Shown here: one piece after another, positions 8,377-18,033 of the stretch
How the letters are laid out: each line of letters starts with the position of its first letter
Numbering within the stretch: the first letter of the stretch is position 1
NCBI GenBank assembly: GCA_031216915.1
Contig: CM062289.1
Coordinates: 24,385,533-24,449,532, forward strand
Direction of reading: 5' to 3'
Length of the DNA stretch: 64,000 nt
Source of the DNA: Pictodentalium vernedei
Taxonomy: Eukaryota; Mollusca; Scaphopoda; Dentaliida; Dentaliidae
Program-made: the position numbers and the translations under genes
The notes under the pieces: generated by a model
Databases searched by the model: none
What the model saw: the letters and a program-made list of their open reading frames with translations, nothing else
What the model was told of the DNA's origin: nothing

Positions 8377-9675
8377 ATGATGTTACATGGATCTTGCGAA
8401 CATTTTGGTAGTAGTTTTGATCCAGATAATGTATCACCAACATCAAGTGGTATAGAAAATATTGGTGAAATTGAACAATTTCCTATTGCATCTTTAAATA
8501 ATTCTTCACCAATAGAATTTTTAATCCCAAGACAAACAACCAAGTGGTTAGATCTTGCAGCATCTACACTTGAAGTTCAATTTAAAATTACAAAACAAGA
8601 TGGGAGTGTTTTGGCTGGAGATACACAAATTGCTCCTATCAATAATTTTTTTCATAGCATGTTCAGTAAAATTGATGTTACACTGAATGGCAATCTTATC
8701 ACCACCAATACAGATCTTTATCCTTATAGAGCATATTTTGAGAATTTTCTTAGTTATTCAAAAGATGTGAAAAAAACACATCTAGCTGCTAGTGAGTTGT
8801 GGTATAGAGATACTCCTGGACACCTCACAGAAACAAGTAAAGCTTCGTCAAACAAAGGTTTGACTGAGCGAGCTAAAATAATTGGTGGTAGCAAAAATGT
8901 ACAACTAAGAGGAAAACTGCATTTAGATCTGTTTGTGCAAGATAAGTATTTACCAAATGGAGTTGAGATGAGAATTAAATTGCATCGTGCTCCAACTAAA
9001 TTTTGTTTGATTGGTAGTGAACATGGAAAAATAGAAATTCAAAAAGCCATATTCAGAATACCGGCATTGGATTTATTTCCAAAATTTGCGAATGATCTTA
9101 ATGCACAAATAGATCGAACAAATTATAAAATGCCCATAAGACGTAGTGAAATTAAAACTTTTACTATTGGAAGTGGTCTTCGTTCAAAAATAGAAGACTA
9201 TCTGTTTCATAAACAGATGCCAAAACGAATTATTCTTGGTTTAGTTAGTAATAGAGATATAAATGGAGATGTTGGCAGTAATCCATTTAATTTTCAACAT
9301 TTCGATTTGAATAAGTTGGAAATCACAATAGATGGACATTCCATTAAAGCACGTCCCTTTGAACCGAATTTTGAAGGTGGACTTTATCTAAATTCATATT
9401 TATCATTGTTTGAAGCTATGGGCTATTTTGGACAAAATCAATCATTTAATTTATCTTTGCAGGATTATGCAAAAGGGTATACCCTTTGGGGTATTGATTT
9501 GACACCTGATCAGAGTAGTAGTGGGCCCTTGGCTCACCCAATAAAGTCTGGCAATCTTAGGTTTGAACTTCAGTTTGCTCAAGCTCTTCCAGAGGTGATC
9601 AACGTTGTTGTCTATGCAGAATTTGATAGTGAGATAGAAATCAACAAATTCAGAGAAGTGATATTTGACTATTAA
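8377..9675 (+). CDS. MCP: Double-jelly-roll major capsid protein (hexon-like)
   Basis: 432 aa from the first ATG at 8377 (a second ATG follows immediately at 8380); the frame upstream has only a TTG. Text such as SSPIEFLIPRQTTKWLDLAA, TLEVQFKI, INNFFHSMFSKIDVTLNG and LYPYRAYFENFLSY matches the N-terminal jelly roll of Polinton and adintovirus capsid proteins. Such proteins trimerise to pseudo-hexameric capsomers. The length is slightly short of the usual 450-650 aa but complete. The frame is intact, so capsid formation is plausible. Confidence 0.88.
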   Translation: MMLHGSCEHFGSSFDPDNVSPTSSGIENIGEIEQFPIASLNNSSPIEFLIPRQTTKWLDLAASTLEVQFKITKQDGSVLAGDTQIAPINNFFHSMFSKIDVTLNGNLITTNTDLYPYRAYFENFLSYSKDVKKTHLAASELWYRDTPGHLTETSKASSNKGLTERAKIIGGSKNVQLRGKLHLDLFVQDKYLPNGVEMRIKLHRAPTKFCLIGSEHGKIEIQKAIFRIPALDLFPKFANDLNAQIDRTNYKMPIRRSEIKTFTIGSGLRSKIEDYLFHKQMPKRIILGLVSNRDINGDVGSNPFNFQHFDLNKLEITIDGHSIKARPFEPNFEGGLYLNSYLSLFEAMGYFGQNQSFNLSLQDYAKGYTLWGIDLTPDQSSSGPLAHPIKSGNLRFELQFAQALPEVINVVVYAEFDSEIEINKFREVIFDY

Positions 9676-9680
9676 ACAAG

Positions 9681-10028
9681 ATGAGTCAGTGTGAACATTG
9701 CAAGATGTGTAAAGAAAAAATACAAACATTATTTCAAGAATGTGTAGTGATAGAACTGACAAAATCTATTCAACAGAAAATGAAAAATATCTGTGAAGAA
9801 GAAAATCGAACCAACACAACAACATTAATAGATATGAACATTGCAGAGTGTTTACAGAAAGTGTGTCCAGTGACTATACTATATAATCTACACAAGAGAG
9901 CAAGAAAAATAAACTTATTAGAATATTGTGCTCATATAGACTTTGAAATAGACTGCCAAAAAGACATTCAAAAGTGGGTAGATTTAGTTAAAAGAGACTG
10001 GTCATATTATACAGCATATCTTGATTAA
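9681..10028 (+). CDS. Cys-rich N-terminus protein, unknown
   Basis: 115 aa; begins MSQCEHCKMC with Cys at 4, 7 and 10, a possible metal site. The rest is helical and charged (for example IQQKMKNICEEENRTNTTTL). It starts 5 nt after the capsid stop and is followed closely by the protease. No family recognised. Confidence 0.65.
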   Translation: MSQCEHCKMCKEKIQTLFQECVVIELTKSIQQKMKNICEEENRTNTTTLIDMNIAECLQKVCPVTILYNLHKRARKINLLEYCAHIDFEIDCQKDIQKWVDLVKRDWSYYTAYLD

Positions 10029-10062
10029 TGGCTCCGTGCCAGCCTTTTTCAAGGCTAAGAAG

Positions 10063-10533
10063 ATGGAAACCATACAATTACAAACTATACTTGACAGTTC
10101 TCAAAGGTTATCATCCTTAAAAGGAAAAGTGTGTTCAAAAGACTTGTTACCAAAACGAAAACCTAAACACAGACAAGCATATATTGTGAACACAGATTCA
10201 TCAAAAGAACCAGGAGAACATTGGATAGCAATATATTTTAAAGACAATCATTCTGCTATCTACTTTGATTCATATGGTTTACCACCATTAGATAGAGACA
10301 TATACAATTTCATAGTGAAAAATACAGATTCCTGGACAATAAATACAATGAGACTACAAAGTGAATTTACTGTTGTGTGTGGAATGTACTGTATATTTGC
10401 TTTAGATCATCTTGCAAGAGGATATGATTTAGAGACAGTTCTTACTATCAAATTTGATCCAAGAAATTTTCAAGAGAATGATAGAGATGTTCGACGATGG
10501 TTTGAGCAAACTTATAGACATTATTTGAAATAA
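10063..10533 (+). CDS. PRO: Adenain-like cysteine protease (Ulp1/C5 fold)
   Basis: 156 aa from the ATG at 10063; the upstream in-frame extension has no ATG. The catalytic set is readable: H53 in PGEHWIAIYF, D69 in YFDSYG, Q99 in MRLQSEF and C106 in VVCGMYC. Polinton proteases of this class mature capsid and core proteins at Gly-Gly sites, such as those seen in the proteins at 3830 and 4649. It is the last recognised gene of the element. Confidence 0.92.
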   Translation: METIQLQTILDSSQRLSSLKGKVCSKDLLPKRKPKHRQAYIVNTDSSKEPGEHWIAIYFKDNHSAIYFDSYGLPPLDRDIYNFIVKNTDSWTINTMRLQSEFTVVCGMYCIFALDHLARGYDLETVLTIKFDPRNFQENDRDVRRWFEQTYRHYLK

Positions 10534-10724
10534 CTGTAATAAATATCAGGTGTCAAAACAATCCCACAGAGGTAATTTTTTACATCTTTTAGTTTTTTAA
10601 GTTTTTTATTAAAAGTCAATCATCTATTATATAATTTTCGCCAGACATTTGTGTAACAGAGAGATAGGGTTTTTTAGTTATTTTTTATATTTGTTTCAAG
10701 ATCAGATCACTTGAGTGATATCAG

Positions 10725-10783
10725 TTTTTTATTTGATACCCAAGATTGTTTTCAAAAAACAATCTTGGGTATCAAATAAAAAA
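10725..10783. repeat. Perfect inverted repeat, 28-bp arms
   Basis: The arm at 10725-10752 (core ATTTGATACCCAAGATTG) is repeated as its reverse complement at 10754-10783 with almost no loop. It would extrude as a cruciform or form a stable RNA hairpin. Confidence 0.95.
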
Positions 10784-11218
10784 GCTAGCATAAAAAAGAA
10801 TCTTGATGTAAATAGGTTTTCTCATGGATAGGCAAACTCAGATCTCGGTGTATATATGTTCAGAGTTCATTTCAATATAATGATTCAACTTTAAATACAG
10901 TTTTGTCTTTTGTTAAAAACCTTTGTGATAGTTTTGTCGAATTTGTTAGGTTAGTCCTATAATCCCTTTTTTATCACTGTGTCCCTATTATTTCCCGACA
11001 GTAAAAAAGAGTTAAGAGTCACTTCTCTTTTTCACTGAGAGTATTAGGATTTAATATTGTATGCATACTTATCAAAAACTTTTATAGTGTAACCTGATAT
11101 ACAGTTTATACTGTAGAGATAATTTTGATTGCTAAACATACAATGAATACTATTCTTACTATAGAAAAAACAACTATCACAGAGAGTTCGACCACAACGT
11201 GAATCACTAAGTTTTTTT

Positions 11219-11301
11219 ATTTTGTGCATGTGTTCTTGTGTTTTATTGTAAGCATAATTTCCTTATACTTACAATAAAACACAAGAAGACATGCACAAAA
11301 T
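11219..11301. repeat. Inverted repeat, 34-bp arms
   Basis: The arm at 11219-11252 (containing GTGCATGTGTTCTTGTGT) faces its reverse complement at 11268-11301 with one mismatch and a 15-nt loop. Confidence 0.93.
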
Positions 11302-11497
11302 TTCCCCATTTATAGAAGTTGTATACACAGGGTGGAGAGATGACAAACCCCAAAACCATATGGATAACCCCTAATATAAAATGATTTTAAATTAATATAG
11401 ACATTGGGTCACACTCTAGGGAGGGAACTGTTTTTTGTCTTTTCATAACAAAGACTTGATTGTGTACATGAGAAGATCTCTTTTTAATAGTGTGGTT

Positions 11498-11513
11498 GGC
11501 CCTTAGAAGGGCC
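11498..11513 (-). promoter_or_regulatory. Histone-type 3' stem-loop
   Basis: On the minus strand the text is GGCCCTTCTAAGGGCC: a 6-bp stem with a 4-nt loop TCTA. It agrees with the replication-dependent histone mRNA 3' consensus, in which the first and third loop bases are U. It is preceded by AAAAAAC and followed by AACCACA, then the purine-rich AAAAAGAGA near 11481-11489, in the position of a histone downstream element. On the plus strand the same hairpin precedes T6 and could be read as a terminator. No recognisable histone gene is beside it. Confidence 0.6.
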
Positions 11514-11528
11514 GTTTTTTAAAAATCT

Positions 11529-11915
11529 TCAGTTCCGTAGAGAGCTGTTTGGTAAAGCCATCTCTGCTTCGGTGAAGAATTCACCTTCCCACACGTCTAT
11601 AGTTGTTGGTAACATATCTTCATCTGTAAAGCAATCTTGTTCCCAGGGATAACTTCGTCCTACAAGAGCTTCTTCCTGCATATATACGGGGAGATCAAAT
11701 CAGTGCTTTGGTCGATTCTTGTACTGGATCTCCCCGAACGGATGAGTGGCGGCTTTGACGAATGGGTGGACTTCAATCTTCTTAAGTTGTTCTTCCATCT
11801 AAAGTGTTGCCGACCACCACTTTCTCAAAGCCAAGGCGAATTCTTTATCAGCTCTCTGCCTCTTGGTTCTCTCATAACTCTCTACGGAACTGTAACTGAT
11901 CTTCGTTGGCTCCAT
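11529..11915 (-). pseudogene. Unidentified 128-codon frame with two internal stops
   Basis: One minus-strand frame runs from ATG 11915 (MEPTKISYSSVESYERTKRQ) to a TGA at 11529 and is interrupted by an in-frame TAG (11801-11799) and TGA (11702-11700). The pieces read as natural protein text, including IEVHPFVKAATHPFGEIQYK and YPWEQDCFTDEDMLPTTIDV. The final stop lies 15 nt upstream of the histone-type stem-loop. No family recognised, and it is not a core histone. It might belong to the Polinton's right end or be unrelated. Confidence 0.4.
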
Positions 11916-12111
11916 GTCTTTTTCCTCTCTGTCAAAGATGATTTTCTTTAGTCAGACGATGAAATGTATCCAAATCCTCAACTCACCTTCTTTCTATAGA
12001 CAATCTGAAGATCGAAAATGCACTGAAGAACTCTCATGCGACAATTCAATCGAGGGCGGGAAAAAATCCAGGTCTGGGGTACATAAAATATTTCCTTATA
12101 AAATAAAAACT

Positions 12112-12311
12112 TGCAAAATAGAAAAATAATTTGCAAACACAAAAAATATTTTCTTAGAAAATATATTTTGTGTTTGCAAATTTATTTTCACAAAAAAACT
12201 TTTTCATAAAATTATGAAAAAGCTTTTTGTAAAAATAATTTGCAAACACAAAATATATTTTCTTAGAAAATATTTTTTGTGTTTGCAAATTATTTTTCTA
12301 TTTTGCAAAAC
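12112..12311. repeat. Nested cruciform-like set of AT-rich hairpins
   Basis: Outer arms (CTTGCAAAATAGAAAAATAA and its complement) enclose two side hairpins, each built from TTTGCAAACACAAAA...TTTTGTGTTTGCAAA, and a central hairpin around CTTTTTCATAA. The layout is a symmetric cloverleaf of about 200 bp. Similar GCAAAC(C/T)ACAAAAAAC units trail on to 12420. Confidence 0.9.
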
Positions 12312-12480
12312 ACAAAAAACAAAAAACATTTAAGCTAAACAAAAATTATATTGCAAACCACAAAAAACATTTAAGCTAAACAAAAAAATTAATTTGCAAA
12401 CTACAAAAAATAAATTAATGTACAGTGGAAACTTATAAGCCAGAAATGTACTATAGGATCTGGTCATAAAGCATGATGCG

Positions 12481-12782
12481 GAGCCACTATAGACCCAAGC
12501 ATTTTTAACACTGAGTTTTCCATAGGGTCCATTGCCTTAGTGTTAAATTGTGTAACTTATAGACCCAAGAATTTATAGTTGTGTAACTTATAGACCCAAG
12601 AACTTATAGACCCAACATGTATGCACTGTGCCACCAGTGCATACATGTTGGGTCTATAAGTTCTTGGGTCTATAAGTTACACAACTATAAATTCTTGGGT
12701 CTATAAGTTACACAATTTAACACTAAGGCAATGGACCCTATGGAAAACTCAGTGTTAAAAATGCTTGGGTCTATAGTGGCTC
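12481..12782. repeat. Foldback element, 148-bp arms with 6-nt loop
   Basis: Arms 12481-12628 and 12635-12782 are reverse complements, perfect by eye, ending GAGCCACTATAG...CTATAGTGGCTC. Within each arm the unit AACTTATAGACCCAAGAA repeats. Flanks: left GCATGATGCG, right CCCTAACTAC, with no clear target duplication. The ORF spanning it is a by-product. Confidence 0.95.
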
Positions 12783-13551
12783 CCCTAACTACTAGCACTT
12801 CAAGTGTAGTTTTTAACACTTTAGTTTTTAGCGTGCATTTAAAAATGAATAAAACGAGGTTACAGAAACGTCTTCAAAGTAAAGAAGACAGACATGACAT
12901 AAAACAAGCGATAAACAGCATAGCACTCGACAACAGTTGAAAATAAAATAGCGTGAAAAAAGTTTATAACACATAACATAAGATACATGACACGGAAATT
13001 GCACGACTTGTTTATTTATTCAATTATTAATTTATCCATTTAACTAATGAATGAATTTACTTCTACTTTATTCATTCATATATCCATTTATTCATTCTAT
13101 TCACAGTATTCTTTCCGCTGAATTTCCTCAAATGAGTTCGTTCCGTAGAGAGAAAAGAATGAAGAGAATGAATGAATGAATAAATGAAGGAACAAATGAA
13201 TGGATGAATGAATTTGAGATAACATCGAGAGTTGCATTTATTTTTATGTATTCATCCACGTATTTATTTATTTATTCTATTCAAGAAACGAAACGAAACG
13301 AAACGAAACGAAACGAAACGAAACGAAACGAAACGAAACGAAATGAAATGAATGGTGTCTCTTCCTCAATAGCGGGCAAAGTACATTTTTCAAATTTCAG
13401 TCTTTTTCTACCAGTTTTAGGCGTTGTCAGAGACAAAGGCCCTATTACGAGTGGTGAAGCTATTGGTGTTGCAGCTACTGAGTCGGGTGCTGGATTAATG
13501 CATCGCTGGTCGTCTATGTCACAGGGGCGAGGGCGTTTTCTCCCCGCGTTT
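12783..13551. repeat. Low-complexity ATTC and AAACG tandem repeats
   Basis: 13060-13215 is rich in ATTCATTC/AATGAATG units on both strands. From about 13285 to 13342 a pentamer AAACG is repeated about 12 times, then decays into AAATG. No gene is supported; the open frame here is repeat-driven. Confidence 0.85.
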
Positions 13552-15196
13552 TTATTTGGTTTCTTTCTTTCTTTGGTTCGTTGTCAGCTGGGTTAGATTG
13601 AAAATTCTTTTCTCGTCAATATCATTTTGTCCTATCGACATTTTCACTGCAAGAATGTGCGAACATGTTCCTAGGGCTGGACATGCACAAGCATCCGGGA
13701 ACAGAGAAACTGCATATTTATCCCCTTTAGTCCCAATTACAACAAATGATGATGCCTGGGCACAGTGATACACCTTATTGTCGCGGACAGCTTTGGCCGC
13801 AATTGCTTGTTGTGACGTAGCCTTTGAAGACGGCGCTTGCTCTGTGTCAAGCTCAGACTCTGTTTCTTGCTTGTTGTCGTCATCATTTGTACTAGTAGTG
13901 TCTGTATTAAGTTCTTGTTGTTTAACAAAAGTCACAATATCAGTTGGTTTCATAGTATATCTCTGGGTCACGGACATGATGCCGATGCTCCTCTTTCAAC
14001 TGAAAATCTCCAAAATCACTCATTCCCCGTAACAGTTCTAATAGTATGAAATTTTGCAAATAGTGCAAACACAACATTGCCGAATCCATTGGGACCTGCT
14101 TCCAGCCTTGGAGATCCTTATAAACTCTGTTGAATGACTCAGAAATATTGTTTGTGATGCCAGAACATTCATCAAACAGTCCGAGAGGTTCAAGAACAAA
14201 CTTAGCACAATTGACTTTCAAAACGTCTCTTAATGTTGTTTCAGTATAATCAAGAAATGATTGGCTCCATTGCTTAGATAGTTCAGCATAAAGTTCGTCG
14301 AATTCAGTTTCACTGTTTGTACGCAGAATTCTGTCTATGTCGTCACAATAAACTGCGATATCGTCGCCTTTACCTCCATATTTTTTTACCCAGTATTTAA
14401 CATCTGACCGTATGTGGTTCCAGCAAAATAACAGTCTAGCATTTGGCACATATTGTCGAATAGAGTTACTGAATGCACTTTCCCTGTCGGTAACAATCTC
14501 TGGTGAGGCATTTTGAAAATTTGGCACCGCTAACGTTAACTCACGCCAGAAAGTGTCATGTGAACGTTGATTTTTTCTGCCATGAATCATAAAAGTTGCC
14601 GGAAAGCACATTTTTCCCGTGAAAAACGGATGTTTTACAACCAAGGCAGAAAGAAAAAAGTCTCCCAGATTGAATGTCGTGTCGTATGACATTATTGGTT
14701 GATGCTCGGTTGAAAGAAGACGATTCAGATGCTGTAGAATCTCTTTCTTACCAAAAACTAGTTTTAATTCAGGAAAAACTGAATACTCTAACACAATGTC
14801 CTCAAGCCGGTAGGCAATTTGCAACGTGTTGAAAGCAGCATCGTGAGATAACTTTTGTGTTTTATTTATCTTATACCTCAAGTTTTCCACCTGTTTCAAG
14901 TTTTTTGCATTTGTGATTCCATGGTTGGTTACCGAAACATTTTGTTTTGTAATACTCTCCTTATACACTTTTGATGGTTCCTTATCGATGCATTCTGATC
15001 GTATCTCATTGAGTGTTGAAGGTAACGTCCATTTATATGGCTGATTTTTTGCTTTTGCATTGCCGTGCGGTCTTTCAGTGTGGATTGTCTCGTCACCAAT
15101 GTAATGTACAAGCACCATTTCTTCTGTTTTAAAGAAATAGGCAAATCTTTGAAATCTGTCATCACCTACAGTGTCACCGATGAATTTCTTGACCTG
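13552..15196 (-). pseudogene. Mutator-like (MULE) transposase with SWIM finger, frameshifted
   Basis: Read on the minus strand from about 15196. The text VKKFIGDTVGDDRFQRFAYF is preceded by CTATTTAACAG, a good splice acceptor, so an upstream exon is likely. The core shows MULE catalytic features: YDTTFNLGDF (first Asp, near 14695), EIVTDRESAF (second Asp, near 14490), CWNHI, and NNISESFNR (Glu, near 14140). A one-base shift in the 13940-13980 overlap moves reading into the frame that ends with a SWIM zinc finger ACACPALGTCSHI near 13670. The frame then closes at 13552. It is disabled unless the shift is a sequencing error. No terminal repeats were assigned. Confidence 0.85.
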
Positions 15197-15557
15197 TTAA
15201 ATAGAGAAGGTGGACATTAGCGTTATTCTTTCTTTCCCCTCCCCCTCCCCCACTTTTGTCATCCCCCCCCCCCCCTTCCCAAGTTTTCCATTATCACAAG
15301 TTTGGCAATTTTAAGCTTTGATTTATATATATAAACCCCTTGGAAACATTTACACAGTAGATTTCAGTAGAATTAACCCTTTGCATTGCACCACAAAGTA
15401 CATGTATATGTTTTTCATACAAAGTCGGGAGTTTAAAAAGAATGCAAACATAAAAAAAAATTCATGCCCTGTAAGTCTACCACCGCCACCCCACGCCCCC
15501 TTCAGCTCGGGCTCAGGCTCGGGCTCGGGCTACACTTTTTAGCGTGTCCCATGGAGT
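15197..15557. other. Intron/flank of the MULE with C-rich runs
   Basis: Holds the presumed intron acceptor side, C-rich runs near 15236-15280 and a short GGGCTC repeat near 15505-15530. No gene seen. Confidence 0.5.
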
Positions 15558-17072
15558 GGCATCAGGACAATCTTGCCCACGGCAACTCGTACCAGTCAAG
15601 TCGTACCCCAAATTGGGCGACTCGTACCCATTTTTGTCTGGACAACTCGTACCCACAAAGGGGTTGGGCGGTAGTAACACAAAAATAACAGATCAATGGT
15701 TCGATGCCATTGCTTACATGAGCGAGGGCTGGTAGTGACAGAAAAATAATAGAACAATGGTTCAATTCCATGATATTTATTAACAAACAAAAAAGCACTA
15801 TTAACTTATCATTTCTAACTATTTACATCGAACAGGGGTGTCTAATGTCAACAAGTAACTAGAGCACAGAGAAAGAAAAAAAACTAGATAAATACTTGAT
15901 TGAAAAAAACCCCGACGTTGTGAAGTACTTAATTTACTATCTGATACCAGTTTGCATTGTAAATGAACAACTGTTGCATCCTTGTGTAATAAGAGAACAA
16001 GTATATACAGAGGAACATTTCCATTAGTGGCCCGCTCGTTTATACGGTTATGCAGCCCTCAACGTCATTATTGTTACGTATGGACCTTTTAAACACACAC
16101 CACCCATTGGTTCCTCTTGAAAAGTAACAGCTGAAGTATTGGATTGACTCCGTTCTTCCTCACTTTTTTGCAGGCCCAAGCAAAGCTTTCATTGCAGCGC
16201 ACAAGCTCCGCTCTGTAGCGAGCTCGTGTTACACCTGTATCACATATGCGGGGTTGCCATTTCTTACACAAGTCGCATAAAAGTACTTCCTGGCGAGGTC
16301 TTACCCCCAAAGCACACGAGAGGTACTCTACCGTACTCATATTGGAATACTTGTACCTTACATTCGTAACGAAATTTATATAATTTAACCCTTAGGCCTC
16401 CATATAGCCCCAAACCGCCACTTTTATATTGCATTGAAGCAGGTGCTCCCTTGTGTAATCTTTTTTATTACTCTTGTGTGTTGACTGAATTTTCTCTGGC
16501 AGTGGTTCTACATCACTGCTGGCTGCCTGTATAGGCAGCCAGCAGTGATGTAGAACCACTGCCAAGTCATCAATAACCATGTAAGCAGAAAAAGGCCATA
16601 AATACTTTAAAATTAATCTGTGGACTTAAGGGTTAATAGCTTGTATTACCCTTTGAACGAATCAAGCCATCCGAAATTGAAAGTCGGTATCATTCAGATG
16701 AACCGACAAAAGACAAGGAAACAAACAGCAAACCAAGCAATTAAGATTTCACTGTCACAACAAAATGGACATACAAAAGCAAATCATTGTCAACACACAA
16801 TTGCAACATGTGCTGACAGCAACTTTCAGAGCAAATCATTATCCAAATACGTACGACATTTGCCGACAACAAGTTTTTACTGCATAAACTTTTAAAAGTA
16901 TTTTTCCAAAAGTCAAATCAATAGTGATTTAAAAAAAAATAATGACAGCATTTCAATTGGTCTGTTACAGAAGTGTTATTAACCGCCCCCTCCCCCCCCC
17001 CCCCCCCTGTAAATAATATCAGGTACGAGTCGTCCAGCTGTGGGTGCGAGTTGACCAATCGTGTGTACGAGT
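15558..17072 (-). mobile_element. Decayed MULE relic bounded by ACTCGTACC repeats
   Basis: The left side (15558-15662) has five ACTCGTACC-type units and the right side (17020-17070) has three in opposite orientation, like subterminal repeats of the element at 31340. On the minus strand near 16305-16190 the text VRPRQEVLLCDLCKKWQ..CDTG..RARYRAELVR is a cysteine-rich N-terminal module seen in MULE-like proteins of molluscs (family recall). The catalytic core is gone. A perfect hairpin sits inside at 16498-16563 and poly-C near 16990-17006. Confidence 0.6.
16498..16563. repeat. Perfect hairpin, 31-bp arms
   Basis: Arms 16498-16528 and 16533-16563 (GGCAGTGGTTCTACATCACT and onward) are exact reverse complements around a GTAT loop. 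Confidence 0.97.
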
Positions 17073-18033
17073 TGATCCAGGCTTTACAATATTCAGTTTT
17101 GAAAAGATAACAACAAAAATATAAAATAATTTTCGAACCTCCGGCTTTTTCGCCCCCTCAATTAAATATTGATCATTATGACAATAATTTACGAAATTTA
17201 GTTATTATATTACATATACCTATTATTATAAATATTATATTACACTTGAGCATATAGCTTCGCAGCCTCCTTGGGTGGTATGCTAGTTGATAAGTCTCTG
17301 CCTGAATACTGCTGCTACAGTTCCATTAATCTTCCTGTCACCTCTCTTGTTTCCTTCTGCTGTTTGCGTTTCAATTTCCCTTCTGAGATCATTTTTACAT
17401 GTGTGTCTGGCTAGCTTCTTGATATAGGAGGCTGATTGATGAATAAAAATAGAGGTTCCCTTTTCTGGCGAGTTGGTTGAGACGGTTATGCCACCCTTCA
17501 CAGTAATTGTCGGTAAGGATACTGCGGCCAAATACTGACCATGTTGCTACTGGCCAAGTAGTGCTTTATATCCATGTAGTACCAACATAACACAAAAACC
17601 GCATCAGGTGGAAGAAAGGGTAAGGCAAATACTTGGCGTAGTAGCTTGTATACACGATCTTTCTTGCTGTGTGCTGGCTAAAAAATAAAACAAAAGGCCT
17701 TTTCTATGTAAGGTTCACTTCTTTGAAATTCCTCGAAATAATCCTGATTCAAAGTCGACTATAAATAACTCTACTTTTATTTCAGCTGGAAGGTGCTTCA
17801 AAACCGCCAGTCAGACCTGGAAGTAAACGACAATTAGAGGGTATTAAAATCGCAATTGGCATTTTCTGTGATATGTCGCTCACATATAGGTTTTTTGTAC
17901 TTGTGTTAATACATTTTATTTTTTTCCATGACTTTTCACGACAAAAATTAATGAAACTCCACGATTTTCAACAACAACCAATAAAAAGATTGTTCTCTCA
18001 AGAAAATTGCCGGAAATTTTGACAATAATACGA
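17073..18033. other. No gene seen
   Basis: AT-rich sequence without recognisable coding text, RNA gene or repeat. A minus-strand open frame of 82 codons at 17283-17531 has no family resemblance and was not called. Confidence 0.5.

Larger units (their letters stand above)
1..10533 (+). mobile_element. Polinton/Maverick (adintovirus-like) element, partial
   Basis: A run of 13 plus-strand ORFs holds the full Polinton hallmark set: protein-primed PolB, retroviral-type integrase, FtsK/HerA-like packaging ATPase, adenain-like protease, double-jelly-roll major capsid protein and probable penton. Genes are tightly packed, several overlap by 4-32 nt, and none has a frameshift or stop. The left end lies outside the window because PolB is already open at base 1. 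No terminal inverted repeat or 6-bp target duplication could be assigned, so the right boundary is unknown. It lies somewhere in the hairpin-rich non-coding stretch after 10533. This could be an integrated adintovirus or a resident Polinton; sequence alone does not separate the two. Confidence 0.93.
10534..11497. other. AT-rich non-coding stretch with hairpins
   Basis: No gene is supported. The stretch holds two long perfect hairpins, listed separately, and runs of T and A. It could be the right flank of the Polinton, but no terminal repeat was recognised. Confidence 0.6.

Noticed and set aside
8184..8543. Minus-strand 119-codon ORF over the Polinton capsid region (also 9451-9762)
   Set aside because: Antisense shadow of well-supported capsid-side genes.
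11498..11520. Bacterial-type intrinsic terminator
   Set aside because: The hairpin plus T6 fits by shape, but the setting is eukaryotic and the minus-strand reading fits the histone stem-loop better.
13204..13596. 130-codon plus-strand ORF
   Set aside because: Runs through the AAACG repeat and the antisense of the SWIM finger; no protein character.
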